Part shown: positions 1 to 10,691 of the stretch, one piece after another
Layout: every line of letters begins with the position of its first letter
Position numbering within the stretch: position 1 is the first letter of the stretch
Origin: Salvia splendens
Taxonomy: Eukaryota; Streptophyta; Magnoliopsida; Lamiales; Lamiaceae
Reading direction: 5' to 3'
Length of the DNA stretch: 64,000 nt
Assembly: GCF_004379255.2 (NCBI RefSeq)
Contig: NC_056052.1
Location: 8,301,708-8,365,707, forward strand
Notes under the pieces: generated by a model
The model's database searches: none
Told to the model about the DNA's origin: nothing
Seen by the model: only the letters and a program-made list of their open reading frames with translations
Program-made: the position numbers and the translations under genes

Positions 1-184
1 ACAATACGACGTCATGCAGTTCTAAATTGTAAGCCGCCAATGCGGGTGGCGTCTTCTTTAATAAACACGCCAATGTGGGTGGCGTTTTTCCCATGTATGG
101 AAGAGATAACAAAATGAGTACATTTACGTTATTTTAAACGTAAAGTACCCTACAAACCCGATTTTCTCCTAGATCAAGCACTTA

Positions 185-345
185 TAGTGAGACAACCTTA
201 AATGGAAAATTGATCATATATGGACGAAAGGAGTAGTTGAGAAAATAAAGTAAAAGAGATATTTTTTACTTAAAAGGAAAATGAATTACTTATGGTGGGA
301 CATCCCAAAAAGAAAAATGAATTGCTTATGGTGGGAAGGATGGAG
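185..345. repeat. Truncated Stowaway MITE (right end)
   Basis: The sequence ends in a Stowaway-like terminus (AAGGATGGAG) followed by TA. Two near copies of a motif around TTATGGTGGGA lie just inside it. A matching left end is not clear, so the element is probably truncated. Bases 1-184 hold two near repeats of a GCCAATGNGGGTGGCG motif near the left edge and no gene. Confidence 0.4.
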
Positions 346-669
346 TATTATAGTACAATATGCATATACCCAATGGCTGATCTAGCGGGGCAGGAGGGGG
401 CGACTAGATGGCCTAAATTTTCTCTTGCATCAAGTCGAAAATAGTATATCCGCCCCTTCGTGGAATGTAGCAATATATTTGTTTTCAATAAATTTCATAT
501 AAAAAGTAGTCCAATAGTTTAGTTATTAGGTTTTAATAAAGATGTCTAGCGTTCAACCCTCAACAAGAACATATTTTTTTCAATTCTTTACTTTTTTATT
601 TTATCAATTAATATTTCTTGTTATTATAAAAATAAAACCTTTAATTACTTTATGAATTAAAAACTTATA

Positions 670-913
670 CTCCCTCCGGGCTCCGTCCCTTTGTAGCAGA
701 GACGTTTCTTTTTGGCACGAGATTTAAGAAAAGTTGTGTTAAATGAGTTAAGTAAATAAATAATAAAGTAGGAAAGGAAAAAGTAGATAGATGAAGAGAG
801 AAGAAAGTAAGAGAGAAGAAAAGCTGTTACTTTTTGCCAAAAAAGGAAACGACTCAGCTACAGTTGGACAACCCAAAAAAGAATACGACTCAGCTACAGA
901 GGGACGGATGGAG
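670..913. mobile_element. Stowaway MITE (Tc1/mariner type)
   Basis: The left end begins CTCCCTCCGG and the right end closes with GGGACGGATGGAG, in inverted orientation. A TA dinucleotide flanks each side, the usual Tc1/mariner target duplication. At 244 bp with no coding capacity it has the size of a plant Stowaway MITE. Its subterminal sequence (GCAGAGACGTTTC) is shared with the element at 46851-47087. Bases 346-669 hold nothing recognisable. Confidence 0.8.
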
Positions 914-1052
914 TATTAATTTGCAAATATTATTTTTTAATATTTATTTTTAGTTAAAATCACTGTTAATACTTATAATTCGTGATCTGTATTGCATTTT
1001 ATTCTACGTAACAAAATAAACAAAAATCTATATATTTACCGCTTTACTTATA

Positions 1053-1304
1053 CTTCCTCCGTACCACAATAATTGTCACTCTTATTATGGGCACAAATTT
1101 TAAGAAATGTAAAGAAAAGTTGGTTGGAAAAGTTAGTGGAATGTGAGACCAACTTTTTTATATTGGTTTTTAAAAATATGTGAGTGAAGTGAGTTAGTGG
1201 AATATGTGACCTACTTACCATTTATGGTAAAAAATTAAGTGTGACAATTATTGTGGGACGGACCGAAATGGAAAAAAGTGACAATTATTGTGGGACGAAA
1301 GGAG
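1053..1304. mobile_element. Stowaway MITE
   Basis: Inverted termini (CTTCCTCCGTACCACAATAA at the left, matching inverted sequence ending GGACGAAAGGAG at the right) are flanked by TA. The right subterminal region carries two tandem copies of a GTGACAATTATTGTGGGACG unit, so that end is duplicated. It is about 250 bp and non-coding. Confidence 0.75.
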
Positions 1305-1467
1305 TATCACTTTTGTAAATAATATATACAATGATTTTTAATGTATATAATATTTAAAATGGTTTTATATTTTTAGATGAATAATAAGTACATATTTGCA
1401 GGTTAATTCATGTTTATATTTTGTTAACGAAGGATGAAGCCAATGCTACTTAAATACAAATATATTA

Positions 1468-1719
1468 CTCCCTCTGTCCACGAATATGAGTCTCGTTTTT
1501 CCATTTTGGTCTGTCCACGAATAGGAGCCTCGGTTCATAATTACCATAAATGGTAAAGAGACCTCATATTCAACTAACTCATTCCACTCACATATCATTT
1601 ACAACTAATATATACAAGCGAGACCCCTATTCCACTAACTTTATTCCACCCACTTTTCTTAACATTCTTTAAAACCCGTGCCGGATAGAAATGAGACTCA
1701 TATTCGTGGACGAAGTGAG
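1468..1719. mobile_element. Stowaway MITE
   Basis: The left end CTCCCTCTGTCCACGAATAT pairs with the right end ATATTCGTGGACGAAGTGAG, and TA dinucleotides flank both ends. The next element starts only 12 bp downstream, so two MITEs lie almost head to tail. Confidence 0.8.
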
Positions 1720-1731
1720 TATTATTTATTA

Positions 1732-1989
1732 CTCCCTCCTTTCCATAGTAGTGGAGCCATTTTGTTATTTTGGTATGTTCTATAGTAGATGAGTCATTTT
1801 CTTTTTTTTTTTAGTAAAAGTCAACACAGTTCTTATCACTTACTTTACTCTCTCTTACTATATTCACTTTTCATTTTTCTACCTTTTTAATTTTCTACTT
1901 TATTTTTCATTTACTTAACTCACTTAACATCATTTTTCTTAATCTTCGTGCCGTAAAAAAATACTTCCACTACCATAGAACGGAGGGAG
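1732..1989. mobile_element. Stowaway MITE
   Basis: The left end CTCCCTCCTTTCCATAGTAG pairs with the right end CTACCATAGAACGGAGGGAG, with TA on each side. Length is 258 bp and there is no open frame of note. Confidence 0.8.
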
Positions 1990-2017
1990 TATATTAATAA
2001 AATAATATTAAATTATA

Positions 2018-3063
2018 CTCCATTCGTCCATGAAAAATAGATAAGTTTTGTCATTTTGGTCCGTCCAAAAAAAACGTATGTTCAAAAAAGAAAGTTTTCA
2101 ACCAATATTAACCATACACATCATTCTAAATGTGGATCACACAATCCACTAACACTCATTTCACTACCTTCCCCCTTCTCTTACTTTTTCTATGTCCCTC
2201 TTACTTTACCAATTATACATCAAAAGAAGTGTCATTCACAGTCTTCAATGACCGACCCAGTTGGGGTCGAGTGGGGTCGACCGACCCCACCATCGTCCGC
2301 CGAGAGCTGCCGGAAACTCCATTGATGGACCTCCGAGATGCGGCGCAACTCCACCTTCGACCCTACGTACGGAGCTCCACCTTAACACCAAGCGACAGAT
2401 TTCCACCACAGTTCTTCGCCCTTTACCGGAAATAAAAGAGATAGATATAGATAATAACAGTTGAAAGAATAGATGAGAGAGATGGAGAGGAAGAGGGAGG
2501 GCTCAGCTCCGGTGAAAAGAATAGATGGAGAAGACGTCGTTTTAATTCTAATTTTGTTATAAAATGGGTTAATTTGGCCTACTCCTTGACCTTAAATGTC
2601 ATGATAGTTAAAATTGTTATAGATTAATTACAAGTAATTATATTTATAATTTTCGTTTTATTAATGATGATTTTTTTTATATTTTTATTTCATTTATTGA
2701 TTTTTTTTCATAATTATTGATAAACATCAATAAGATTAGTTTAAAAATATTTAAATTATAAATAATTTTGAATAACACGGGTTTTAATGTGGAATTGGTA
2801 AAGTAAGAGAGAAGTAGTGTTAAGTAGAATGTGGGGTCTATATTATTAGTAAGAGAGAGGGGAAAAAGTAAGAGAGAGGAAAAAAAGTAAGAGAGAAGTA
2901 GTGTTAGTGGAATATGAGGTACTGAGGTCAATATTATTAGTAAGAGAGAAGGGAAAAAAGTAAGAGAGAAGTTGTTGAAAACTTTCCTTTTTTAAATACG
3001 CTCTATTTTTTGTGGACAACCAAAAATGACAAATATGTTCTATTTTTCATAGACGGGGGGGAG
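2018..3063. mobile_element. Composite Stowaway-like element with captured internal sequence
   Basis: The ends pair as inverted repeats (left CTCCATTCGTCCATGAAAAA; right a C-rich version of the same when read on the minus strand) with TA on each side. Similarity continues inward for about 200 bp. At about 1046 bp it is four times the usual MITE length. The core holds a GC-richer block (about 2245-2420) unlike the AT-rich arms. The right arm has an internal tandem duplication of an 80-90 bp unit containing AGTAAGAGAGA (about 2800-2965). Short open frames here do not resemble a known protein. Confidence 0.6.
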
Positions 3064-3167
3064 TATCATTTAAAACTAATCTATCTAATCTAAAGTGCAA
3101 GTAGGGTGAAAGACATTGATGTCCATTTTGGAGGGAAAATAGAAAGATGGAGTGTTCTTTTTGAAAA

Positions 3168-4122
3168 GAGTAAACTACATAAATGGTACCTGATCTTTCA
3201 CTTTCGCACACAAATAGTACATGATCTTTATTTTATGGAGTATCTTTTTTGTACCCATGACAAAAATAACCTTAGGTACCAATATGTGATTTTTTTGTTA
3301 TGTGAGATATTTTTAGAAATTTCAATTAAATAGAACCAAATATGTGAATTTTTTTTCTTCCTTTCTTATTTCTTTTTTCTTCTTTAGTTTATTATCTTTC
3401 TTTTTTCTTCATTTTCTTCTTTCTTTTTAGTATTTTATCTTCCTTTCTTCTTTCTCCTTAGTTTATGTTTCCTCTTTTTCTTTTCTCTTCTTTTTTTCTT
3501 TCTTTTTAGTGTTTTATATTGCATGCATAATATAAATCAATAACAAAACACCTGATTAAATTAATTATTTAAAGTACTTAAATCAATTAAATATTTTTAA
3601 TTAAATTATTTATACTCATTTTAGGGTTAAAACACCTAACTAAAAATATTGAACTCTTTATCATTATGAATACAATTCACAATTTTAAATTTTGATTATG
3701 ACTATATCGATTAGTTATTAATTTAATATAAAATAATAATTATTATTTATTAATTACTTCTAGTTTTTACTATTATAACAATAATATTATTATAATAATT
3801 AAATATAATTATAACTATAATTATGATTAAGTATATTTAAATGATATTAAAATAATAATAATATTGATTAATAATAATAGTATAAAGAGTGATGAGAATG
3901 AGAGAAGATATTATAATATCACATTTGATACTGGTTTTGTCAATGCCAAAAATATCCTTTATGACACAAATGGAAAAATGAATTTGTTTAGATGGTATTT
4001 TGGGGTGATCGCATCAGGTACTAAAAATGTGATTTATAGGTACTAAAAACGATATAAAATAAATATCTGGTACCATTTATGCGCGAAAGTGAAAGATCAT
4101 GTACCATTTATGTAGTTCACTC
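3168..4122. mobile_element. Mutator-type foldback MITE with 9-bp target duplication
   Basis: The left terminus GAGTAAACTACATAAATGGT and the right terminus, read in reverse, GAGTGAACTACATAAATGGT are inverted repeats continuing through a motif around GATCTTTCACTTTCGC. Both ends are flanked by the same 9 bp, TTTTGAAAA (3159-3167 and 4123-4131), a perfect target duplication of the length made by Mutator-like elements. The interior holds a polypyrimidine tract (about 3349-3515, TTTCTTC-rich) and very AT-rich sequence. No transposase is present, so it must be non-autonomous. Confidence 0.75.
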
Positions 4123-4539
4123 TTTTGAAAAAATAATTTTTGAAGGCAAAAATAATTAGACAAATAATGGTCCAATAAAATGCTGGCTTCTTGAAGATGT
4201 TTTAAAACACATTTAAATAGTGCACTACCATTAATTTTTTTTAATTAAGTTATTAAATTTATATATAAATTAGCCTTATATTTGGGTTAAAATTGAAATT
4301 GTGCTAGAGAGTTTAGTCGGCCTTTCATTTATTTAGATTAAAATTGAGATTAAATCTTTATTGCAATACTTTTTCTCCTAATTAATTCACAAGCTACATG
4401 ACAACACAAATATGTAATGTTTACATTTTTCATCCTATATTTACTCAATTAAAGTTTTTAATTCTTATATTTTAAATCACCTCTAATTAATTAAGCATTA
4501 GTACTAAGCTTATATTAAACAATGGATAAGATGAAATTA

Positions 4540-4843
4540 GGTTTAGGAGTCACTTATAGTTAGGGCTCGGGTTTTAAGAAAGAGTTGTAGTGTGTAATAA
4601 ATTAAGTGAGATGGCGGAGTTTGTAATAAATGAAGTTAGTTGGTTGAAGGTGGGTCCCTTTTAATTAATTAAAAGTGAGATTTTTGGTTTGGTTTATTTT
4701 ATTGTAGATAATGGCATTTTTATGTAATTTTGATGAAGAATGGGGTAAAATTGTATGTCCAAATATGGAAAATTCTAAATGTGACTCTTAAACTGGGATG
4801 GACTTTTATGGCAAAAGTGACTCTTAATCTGGGACGGAGGGAG
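4540..4843. mobile_element. Degenerate Stowaway MITE
   Basis: The right end is a good Stowaway terminus (AATCTGGGACGGAGGGAG followed by TA). The left end is decayed; AGGAGTCACTTATAGTTAGG near 4540 looks like its eroded partner. Confidence 0.55.
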
Positions 4844-5629
4844 TATTTAAAATTAAATCTAACTTATAAAGTTTGTATAACTTCTTAATATAAAAAAAAA
4901 GTAGTGTAAATTGTAACATTATTCCGAACAAACAAGATGCATAAAATATTATTGTTATTTTAAGTGATAATTTCCTTTTTATACCTATAAGTAAGATATT
5001 TATTCTTTCCAATATAAAAATTCATTTAGTCTTTTGCGATGTATATCAAGTTATGCTATGATGTGAAATTAAACGGAAGAAATAAATAGTCAATTAAAAT
5101 GTGATTATTGTATAATACCAATTTTCTAACTTTACTTCTACAGGAAGTTTTAAATTTTATAATTTAAATTATTCATAAATTTAATGTGTATATGTTAGTA
5201 TTCCATATATATTTTTCAAAATATATTTTTTTAAATTAAGCTATTAAATTTATATATTAATTTACCTTTTATTTGGATTATTGAATTGCATAGCACTTCA
5301 ATAAATATTTTTACTCACACATATTTTCTTTATTTGTATCTAATTAACTCATACTTTTTTATCATTAGTCACACATCTTCTTTTTGTCATTAACTTTTTT
5401 GTTTTTAGTCCACTTAGATTATAATTAAAATTGCATAAATGTTTCATTCATTAGGAAGTAGTAAATTCTTCATTTAGAGTAAAACAAGATAAGTACATTT
5501 TTATTTTTTAAATCTTCACGTTGCTTTGAATTATTATTTTCTATATATTTATTATATTTTGTATTCATTATTTGAAACTCTTATGTCCCGTGCATAGTAC
5601 GGGTGTTAATACTAGTATATACAAGTGTG
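4844..5629. other. AT-rich intergenic stretch
   Basis: No gene, RNA or complete element is visible. The sequence is strongly AT-rich with short poly-T and poly-A runs and no open frame that resembles a protein. Confidence 0.6.
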
Positions 5630-5728
5630 ACTCATATTCTACTAATTTTTTTCCACTTATTTTTTTAGTAGTATTTCTTAAAATTCGTATCTGAAAGACA
5701 TGAGACTCCTATTCGTGGACGGGTGGAG
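5630..5728. mobile_element. Truncated Stowaway MITE (right end)
   Basis: It ends CTATTCGTGGACGGGTGGAG followed by TA, the right terminus of the family seen at 1468-1719. The left half is missing. A second degenerate terminus (TTGTGGACGGATGAGG) follows at about 5811-5826. Confidence 0.5.
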
Positions 5729-6057
5729 TATTTATTACTATTTCTTATTGTGTATTCGATCCCATAATTTCAATTTCTAGGTCTGTCATTGACTGTCTTG
5801 TCTATTTTTTTGTGGACGGATGAGGTATTTATTAACAATATTAAATTTGCCCATTCCATATTCGTGGTCCGGATGTGCCACTGCATATACCATCACAAAA
5901 GAAATTTCGTCGTTGACATGGAAAATCTGTGCCGCGTGTGAGAAACCCCTAGTCGGTACCATGTGTATTCATCAAAAGCACGTGGCTAATTAAAGCATAC
6001 ATCACCAGACAGCCAATCAGAACCCGCCAGCATGCGTAGAATTCACCTCGAGCTCTG

Positions 6058-7036
6058 GTGGAATTCAAGCACGTGGCTCCAAATTATTCGCCATTACTAA
6101 TCTCCAGCCGCTTCTTAAATTCTCCTCGTTTTTACCTATCTTGCCGCCACCGCTATGGCTCTCCAGCAGCCAATTCGCTTTCCAAACGTCGCCGCTGCTT
6201 CGTCTTCGACGGAGGAACTCGTGAATTCTTCTGGAATTATAAGTCTAGCTTTGATTCCGCCGCCTCCACGGAGGAGGATGCGGAGGTGGAGGCGGATGAG
6301 AGTGGTAAGGAGAAGTAGGTGAAGAAGAAGCAATTGAAATTGCTTAAGCGATTGAAACTGCTTGATCATATCAACGGAAACATGATCACGGTATGAATTG
6401 CTTATATCAATATGATTACGCAATTGAATTGGAGAAAATTTTCAATTTCACCTCATTCATGTCAATGATTTTCCTTATCAAGGTCTTCAATCACATTGAG
6501 GCTTTTGATCACTTTTAATTTCATCAAGTTTTTCAATCATATTAGGTTTATATAATCAATAAATCGAACTACTATATATGATTGATAACTAAATTGGATG
6601 CCAATTTTAAGAAATGTTCTGTCTCTGATTGCAGAAAGCAACACAGCTTCTGCTGGAGCAACTGCGTAAGGCGAAGGCAGAAGAGAAAGCAAGAGTGAAA
6701 GCAGTAGCAATTGCGAAATGTCATCATCTAGTGATTCATCTGAATCTAGCGACAGCGAGTGTGGAGAGGAGATGTTCCTGATCATACCAACCGCTCCACA
6801 CTCGTCGTTCATAACTGATGCTGCTCCGGGGCCGGGAAGGGAAGTGCAAGAAATCGGGGGCCGGGGCGCTGCTGGAGGAGTTCATGAGAGTTGTGGGGAG
6901 TGAAGAAGCAGTCTCAGGGTGAAAATGCTTGGGGAAATGCAGGGATGGCCCTAATGTCAAGCTTGTGGTCATGAGATTGGAGGATGTGAATGTGATCACG
7001 GTGAAGTTCATTGATGAACATCAGCAGCAGCAATAG
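6058..7036 (+). pseudogene. DGAT3: DGAT3-like (soluble diacylglycerol acyltransferase) pseudogene
   Basis: Two exons can be followed: 6058-6390 with a GT donor at 6391, and 6635-7036 after the acceptor ATTGCAG. Exon 1 has a low-complexity N-terminus and a lysine/leucine helix (KKKQLKLLKRLKLL). Exon 2 opens with TQLLLEQLRKAKAEEKA, then a serine-rich run (SSSSDSSESSDSECGE), then the C-terminal thioredoxin-like [2Fe-2S] domain with GKCKKSG and KCLGKCRDGPNVK. This order is that of plant DGAT3, a cytosolic acyl-CoA:diacylglycerol acyltransferase. Lesions seen: TAG at 6316-6318; a frameshift near 6717, compensated before 6839; and TGA at 6920-6922 exactly where the first Cys of the CxCxGxC cluster is expected. 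The upstream start is uncertain. Family recognition rests on motifs remembered from DGAT3 proteins and would need an alignment. Confidence 0.75.
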
Positions 7037-7683
7037 CTTGGTTTTTGAAATTGTTACCAAAAATGTGCTGTTTTCTTTTCAGTTTTTGGAATTAGGATAG
7101 GAAATGTGATTTGAATTTTGAAGCATTGCTGTGACATAATTCATTTTACTCATTTAATCATTGTGAATATTAGTAGTTAACTATTTATACTGAATTTCCT
7201 TGCAAGAAGTTTGCATAAGTATCATATTCACTACAATTCAAAAACGAAAAAGCTAAATTCTCTTAATCAGGAAAGGGATTGGGAAAATTGAAGCTTAAGA
7301 TTTTTATTTATGTCATTCATTTTAGCTTGCCATTAATGCTGAATGGATTATTAATTGTAACAACTACTAATCTACTATTTCCTCCATTTCACCACAGTTG
7401 ATTGAGTTTTTTACAGGAATTAAGAAAATGATATTTGAATGATATTTATTAAGTTTAGTAAGAGAGAAAAAGAAAGAGTAAAGTATGATTGATTAGATCT
7501 GCATGCATGCATCAAGACTGAATGTTTTGATAACAGAGTGAGTAATACCATGGTCTAGGGGCTTGATCACGGCGCGCAGTTTTTCTCCTTTTGTCTTGCT
7601 CGAGTACGGCTCCAAAAACAATATCATTAGTTGTCTCAGAACTTTGCTCGTAGTAGGTCTGATATTGAGTGTTCGGTTGTTTA
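7037..7683. other. Intergenic, no gene recognised
   Basis: This is the 3' flank of the DGAT3 pseudogene. A Stowaway left terminus (TTTCCTCCATTTCACCACAG) begins near 7379 but no right end follows. A minus-strand open stretch of about 70 codons (7493-7700) runs up to the Harbinger element and could be an exon fragment, but I do not recognise it. Confidence 0.4.
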
Positions 7684-7902
7684 GAGCATCCACAACCGTG
7701 CTCTTGCCAGCGGCACGGTTGTGGGCCCGGGCGGTACTATTCATGCCTGCTCTCTGGCAAGAGCACAACACCCACAACTGTGCTCTTCCGCAAGGACGAG
7801 CACAATTAATATAAAATTCAATTACACAAAAACATTTCCATAATATTAAAATTCATTTAAAACCCACAATAAATATTACAAATGACAAATAAAATTAAAC
7901 AT

Positions 7903-7990
7903 TGCATAATTAAAATCCTAAAAAGTAAAAATTACATAATTAAAATCCTAAAAATTAAAAATTACATAATTAAAATCCTAAAAATTAAAA
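7903..7990. repeat. Three tandem copies of a 30-bp unit
   Basis: The unit ATTACATAATTAAAATCCTA plus ten A-rich bases is repeated three times almost perfectly, just beyond the 3' end of the transposase frame and inside the Harbinger element. Confidence 0.8.
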
Positions 7991-7996
7991 ATGACA

Positions 7997-8580
7997 CTAC
8001 TCGTTGCCGAATTTCGCCCACATGTGGTTGATTAGGTCTTCTTGTAGTTGATTGTGGATTCGAGTATCGCGCATTGTGTGTCTTGTCTCGATCCTCTGGC
8101 CAACCGTCGTATGCTCGCCTCGGCGTAGGGGAGACCTCGCTGTTGAGCTTCCGGCTTCGTCCTCGTCGTAGAAGCTAGCCGCCCTCGGCCCTTCGTCGGC
8201 TATAATCATGTTGTGTAATATAATACACGTGAACATGATGTCGGCGATATTATTCACGTACCACAGCCGAGCCGGGGCCTTCACAATGTTGAATCGAGCT
8301 TGAAGGACCCCGAAGGCTCTTTCGACATCTTTCCGCGCTGACTCTTGACGCTGCGCAAAAAGAACCCGTCTCGGGTCGTGCGGGTTGTGGAGCGTCTTCA
8401 CGAACGTCGACCACCTTGGGTAGATACCATCGGCGAGATAGTAACCCATGCGGTATATATTTCCGTTGATGGTGAAGTCGATCGCCGGTGCTACACCATT
8501 CATCACATCATTGAAGAGTGGTGACGAATATAGCACATTCAAGTCGTTGTTGGATCCAGCAACGCCGAAATGGATGATGA
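7997..8580 (-). pseudogene. PIF/Harbinger transposase, C-terminal remnant (DDE superfamily)
   Basis: The frame reads GVAGSNNDLNVLYSSPLFND and continues to YYLADGIYPRWSTFV, QESARKDVERAFGVLQARF and FTCIILHNMIIADEG, all conserved Harbinger (ALP1/HARBI1-like) transposase blocks. The Asp of LADGIYP and the Glu of VERAFGV, the second and third catalytic positions, are present. The N-terminal half with the first Asp is missing. Upstream (8580-8660, another frame) is an Ala-Glu-Arg-rich stretch that resembles the start of the same protein, so an internal deletion joined the two ends. About 185 residues remain versus around 400 in intact relatives. It cannot be active. Confidence 0.85.
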
Positions 8581-9100
8581 ATGTTCTTCGCGTTCCGCTT
8601 CCGCTTCGCGTTCCGCTTCCGCCATAATATGGGTGAAATCCATTTGAGATTTTGAGTGGGTGATGAATGTGTTGATAGTTTGTATGAGAATTATGAATGA
8701 GAGATGAATGAGAGATGATTTGATGTGATAAATGGATGATGAATGTGTGTATTTATAGATGATTTTGGGGAAAAAAAAAATAAAAAAAATCAAAAAAATT
8801 CAGAAAAAACGGGAAAAAACGGCCATATTTTTGGGATTTGGAAAATATTTTTTTTTAATTTTTTAGCATTATTTATAATTAAATACCGATTTTTAAAAAT
8901 AAAAAATAAAAAAAAGTTTAAACACAACGGCTATGCCGTTGACGAATGAGAGCGCGCCACGTGTGCGTCCGCTGGCACGGACGTGCTCGATACATCGAGC
9001 AGCGCCGTGCCAGCGGCGCGGCTGCAGCGGCGGCGGTCCTACGCCTTGCCAACGGCGCGGACGGCGGTGGCGTCTTTCGCCACCGCTGCGGATGCTCTTA

Positions 9101-9494
9101 TTCTTGAACATGAGAATCACTCCTACAATGAACTAGACACAAACATTCATCTTAATAAAATTATTTTTGTGCAAGAAATAATGTAAGTTCAAGAAATTAA
9201 AAAAAAAACATTAACATAATGTGAAATCACATCAAAAGTTGCATTAATAGCATCTCATCGGTAATTGACTGAATTGCCCTTTAGTGGCTTGTAGGTAGTT
9301 TCGTAAAAAAAATATTCAAAATGTAAAAAAGTAATTCTGGCGATATTTGGACCTCCGGTGGTATTTTTAAAATCTTAGTACCATATTTCATACCAATCCA
9401 AAGTAGTAGAACCAACGAAAAGTAGTTCACCACCCATTATGTAAAAAGTAATAACATAATTTTGAGGGTACTTTACGTTCATTTTTTAGAGATA
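9101..9494. other. Intergenic, nothing recognised
   Basis: No gene is seen between the Harbinger element and the next Stowaway. It includes a motif near 9437-9477 (TACTTTACGTTCATTTTTTA) that loosely mirrors sequence near 125-155 at the start of the window. Confidence 0.4.
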
Positions 9495-9761
9495 CACCCC
9501 TCCGTCCCGGCTAAGATGATACACTTTTTATTCGTCACGGGATTAAGGAGTTGATGATTAATGTGGTTAATTGGAGAGAAAAAAGAGTGAGTGTAAGCAT
9601 TAAAATGGAGAGAAAAAGAGAATTAAAAATTTAATAGGATAAAGAAAAAAAGTGGTTGGTTATAGTAATTGGATAGAGAAAATTATCAAAAATAAAATGT
9701 GTTATCTTGATTGAGGCAAACTAAAAAGAAAAATATGTCATCTTAGCTGAAACAAAGGGAG
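9495..9761. mobile_element. Stowaway MITE
   Basis: The left end CACCCCTCCGTCCCGGCTAA pairs with the right end TTAGCTGAAACAAAGGGAG, with TA flanks. It belongs to the same family as 47561-47826 (shared AAGATGA, ACGGGATT and GAGAGAAA blocks). It lies about 100 bp downstream of the NBS-LRR stop codon. Confidence 0.75.
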
Positions 9762-10352
9762 TAAAATTTTTGAAGTGAGGAATGTGGACTACCAATAATG
9801 TTTATAAAAGTCTAATAAATAGAGTAATTATTAAGAGAAAGAAAGAAGGCTAAGCTGTTAACTGACAAATTCTTCAGGCAACAGAGATTTGAAGGTCTTC
9901 ATTTCCGCATTCTTGTTGTTCGTCCTTAATTTTTTGAGCTGAATCCATCACTGCATCACTACAATCTTCCAACATAATTGTCTGAAGTGTGGAGATGTCT
10001 CCCATGCACAAAGATGAAGGTGCTCAAGGTGAGGAAAGTGGGCGTCGTGTGTGATCCACCGCTCTACATCACAATCCTTAATCAACAACAACTTGAGATT
10101 CAAGAATTGCTCTTCAAATGTTTCCCACTTAGAGCCAATGAAGGAATTCTTTTTCAACTTGAGAACTTAAAGAACGGGCAATGAACCTATCTTTGTCTTC
10201 ATGTCTTCCCAATGAAGATAGGTATTTCTTAACGTCAATTTCTTGAGGGAACGTGGGAAACTGACATGTCGTATTATACTAGTGTTTTGTGAGGAACGCC
10301 ACAGCTGAAGATCTTCGAGATTGTGGAGGCAACCAACATTATTAAGACGGTA

Positions 10353-10691
10353 TTAATCTTCTTCTCCTCTTGAGGCTTCTTCTTCTGAGGCGTCTTCTTC
10401 TTCCGAGGAGTCTTCTCCCGACATTTCTACTGTTCTTTTATGGAATTGCTCAAGATATTCACGTTTGTGGAGGCAACAAACATAGCTGAGAGGGTTATCA
10501 TCATCATCTTCTTCTTCTTCTGAGGCACCTCCTCCTCCTCCTCCTTCGGAGGAGTCTTCTTCTTCTTCTTCTTCTTCTTCTTCCTCTGAGGTATCTCCTC
10601 CTCCTCCTTCAGAGAAGTCTTCTTCTTCGGAGGAGGAGGAGTCTTCTGCTTCAGAGGACTCTTCGTCAGAGGAGGAGGAGTGTTCTCCCTA
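10353..10691 (-). other. Acidic Ser/Glu/Gly-rich low-complexity insert within the LRR
   Basis: On the coding strand this block reads in one frame as serine clusters, long Glu runs, Gly runs and DDDD, for example EHSSSSDEESSEAEDSSSSE. It is interrupted by a short LRR-like piece (SYVCCLHKREYLEQFHKRT) resembling the downstream NNVGCLHNLEDLQLW, then resumes with GEDSSEEEDASEEE. On the plus strand it appears as TTCTTC microsatellite. It is bounded by in-frame TAG and TAA codons. The duplicated CLHxxExL piece suggests growth by tandem duplication. Confidence 0.75.

Larger units (their letters stand above)
7684..9097 (-). mobile_element. PIF/Harbinger deletion derivative
   Basis: The ends are inverted repeats beginning GAGCATCC on both strands (left GAGCATCCACAACCG, right in reverse GAGCATCCGCAGCGG). 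They are flanked by TTA at 7681-7683 and 9098-9100, the three-base target duplication of PIF/Harbinger elements. The subterminal regions are unusually GC-rich. Length is 1414 bp, far below an autonomous element, and the transposase inside is internally deleted. Confidence 0.85.

Noticed and set aside
8893..9186. Overlapping Arg/Pro-rich frames at the right end of the Harbinger derivative
   Set aside because: They arise from GC-rich subterminal repeat sequence and have no family features.
10500..10680. TTCTTC microsatellite as a non-coding repeat
   Set aside because: It reads as an acidic block in frame with the LRR, with interleaved LRR-like sequence, so a coding origin fits better.
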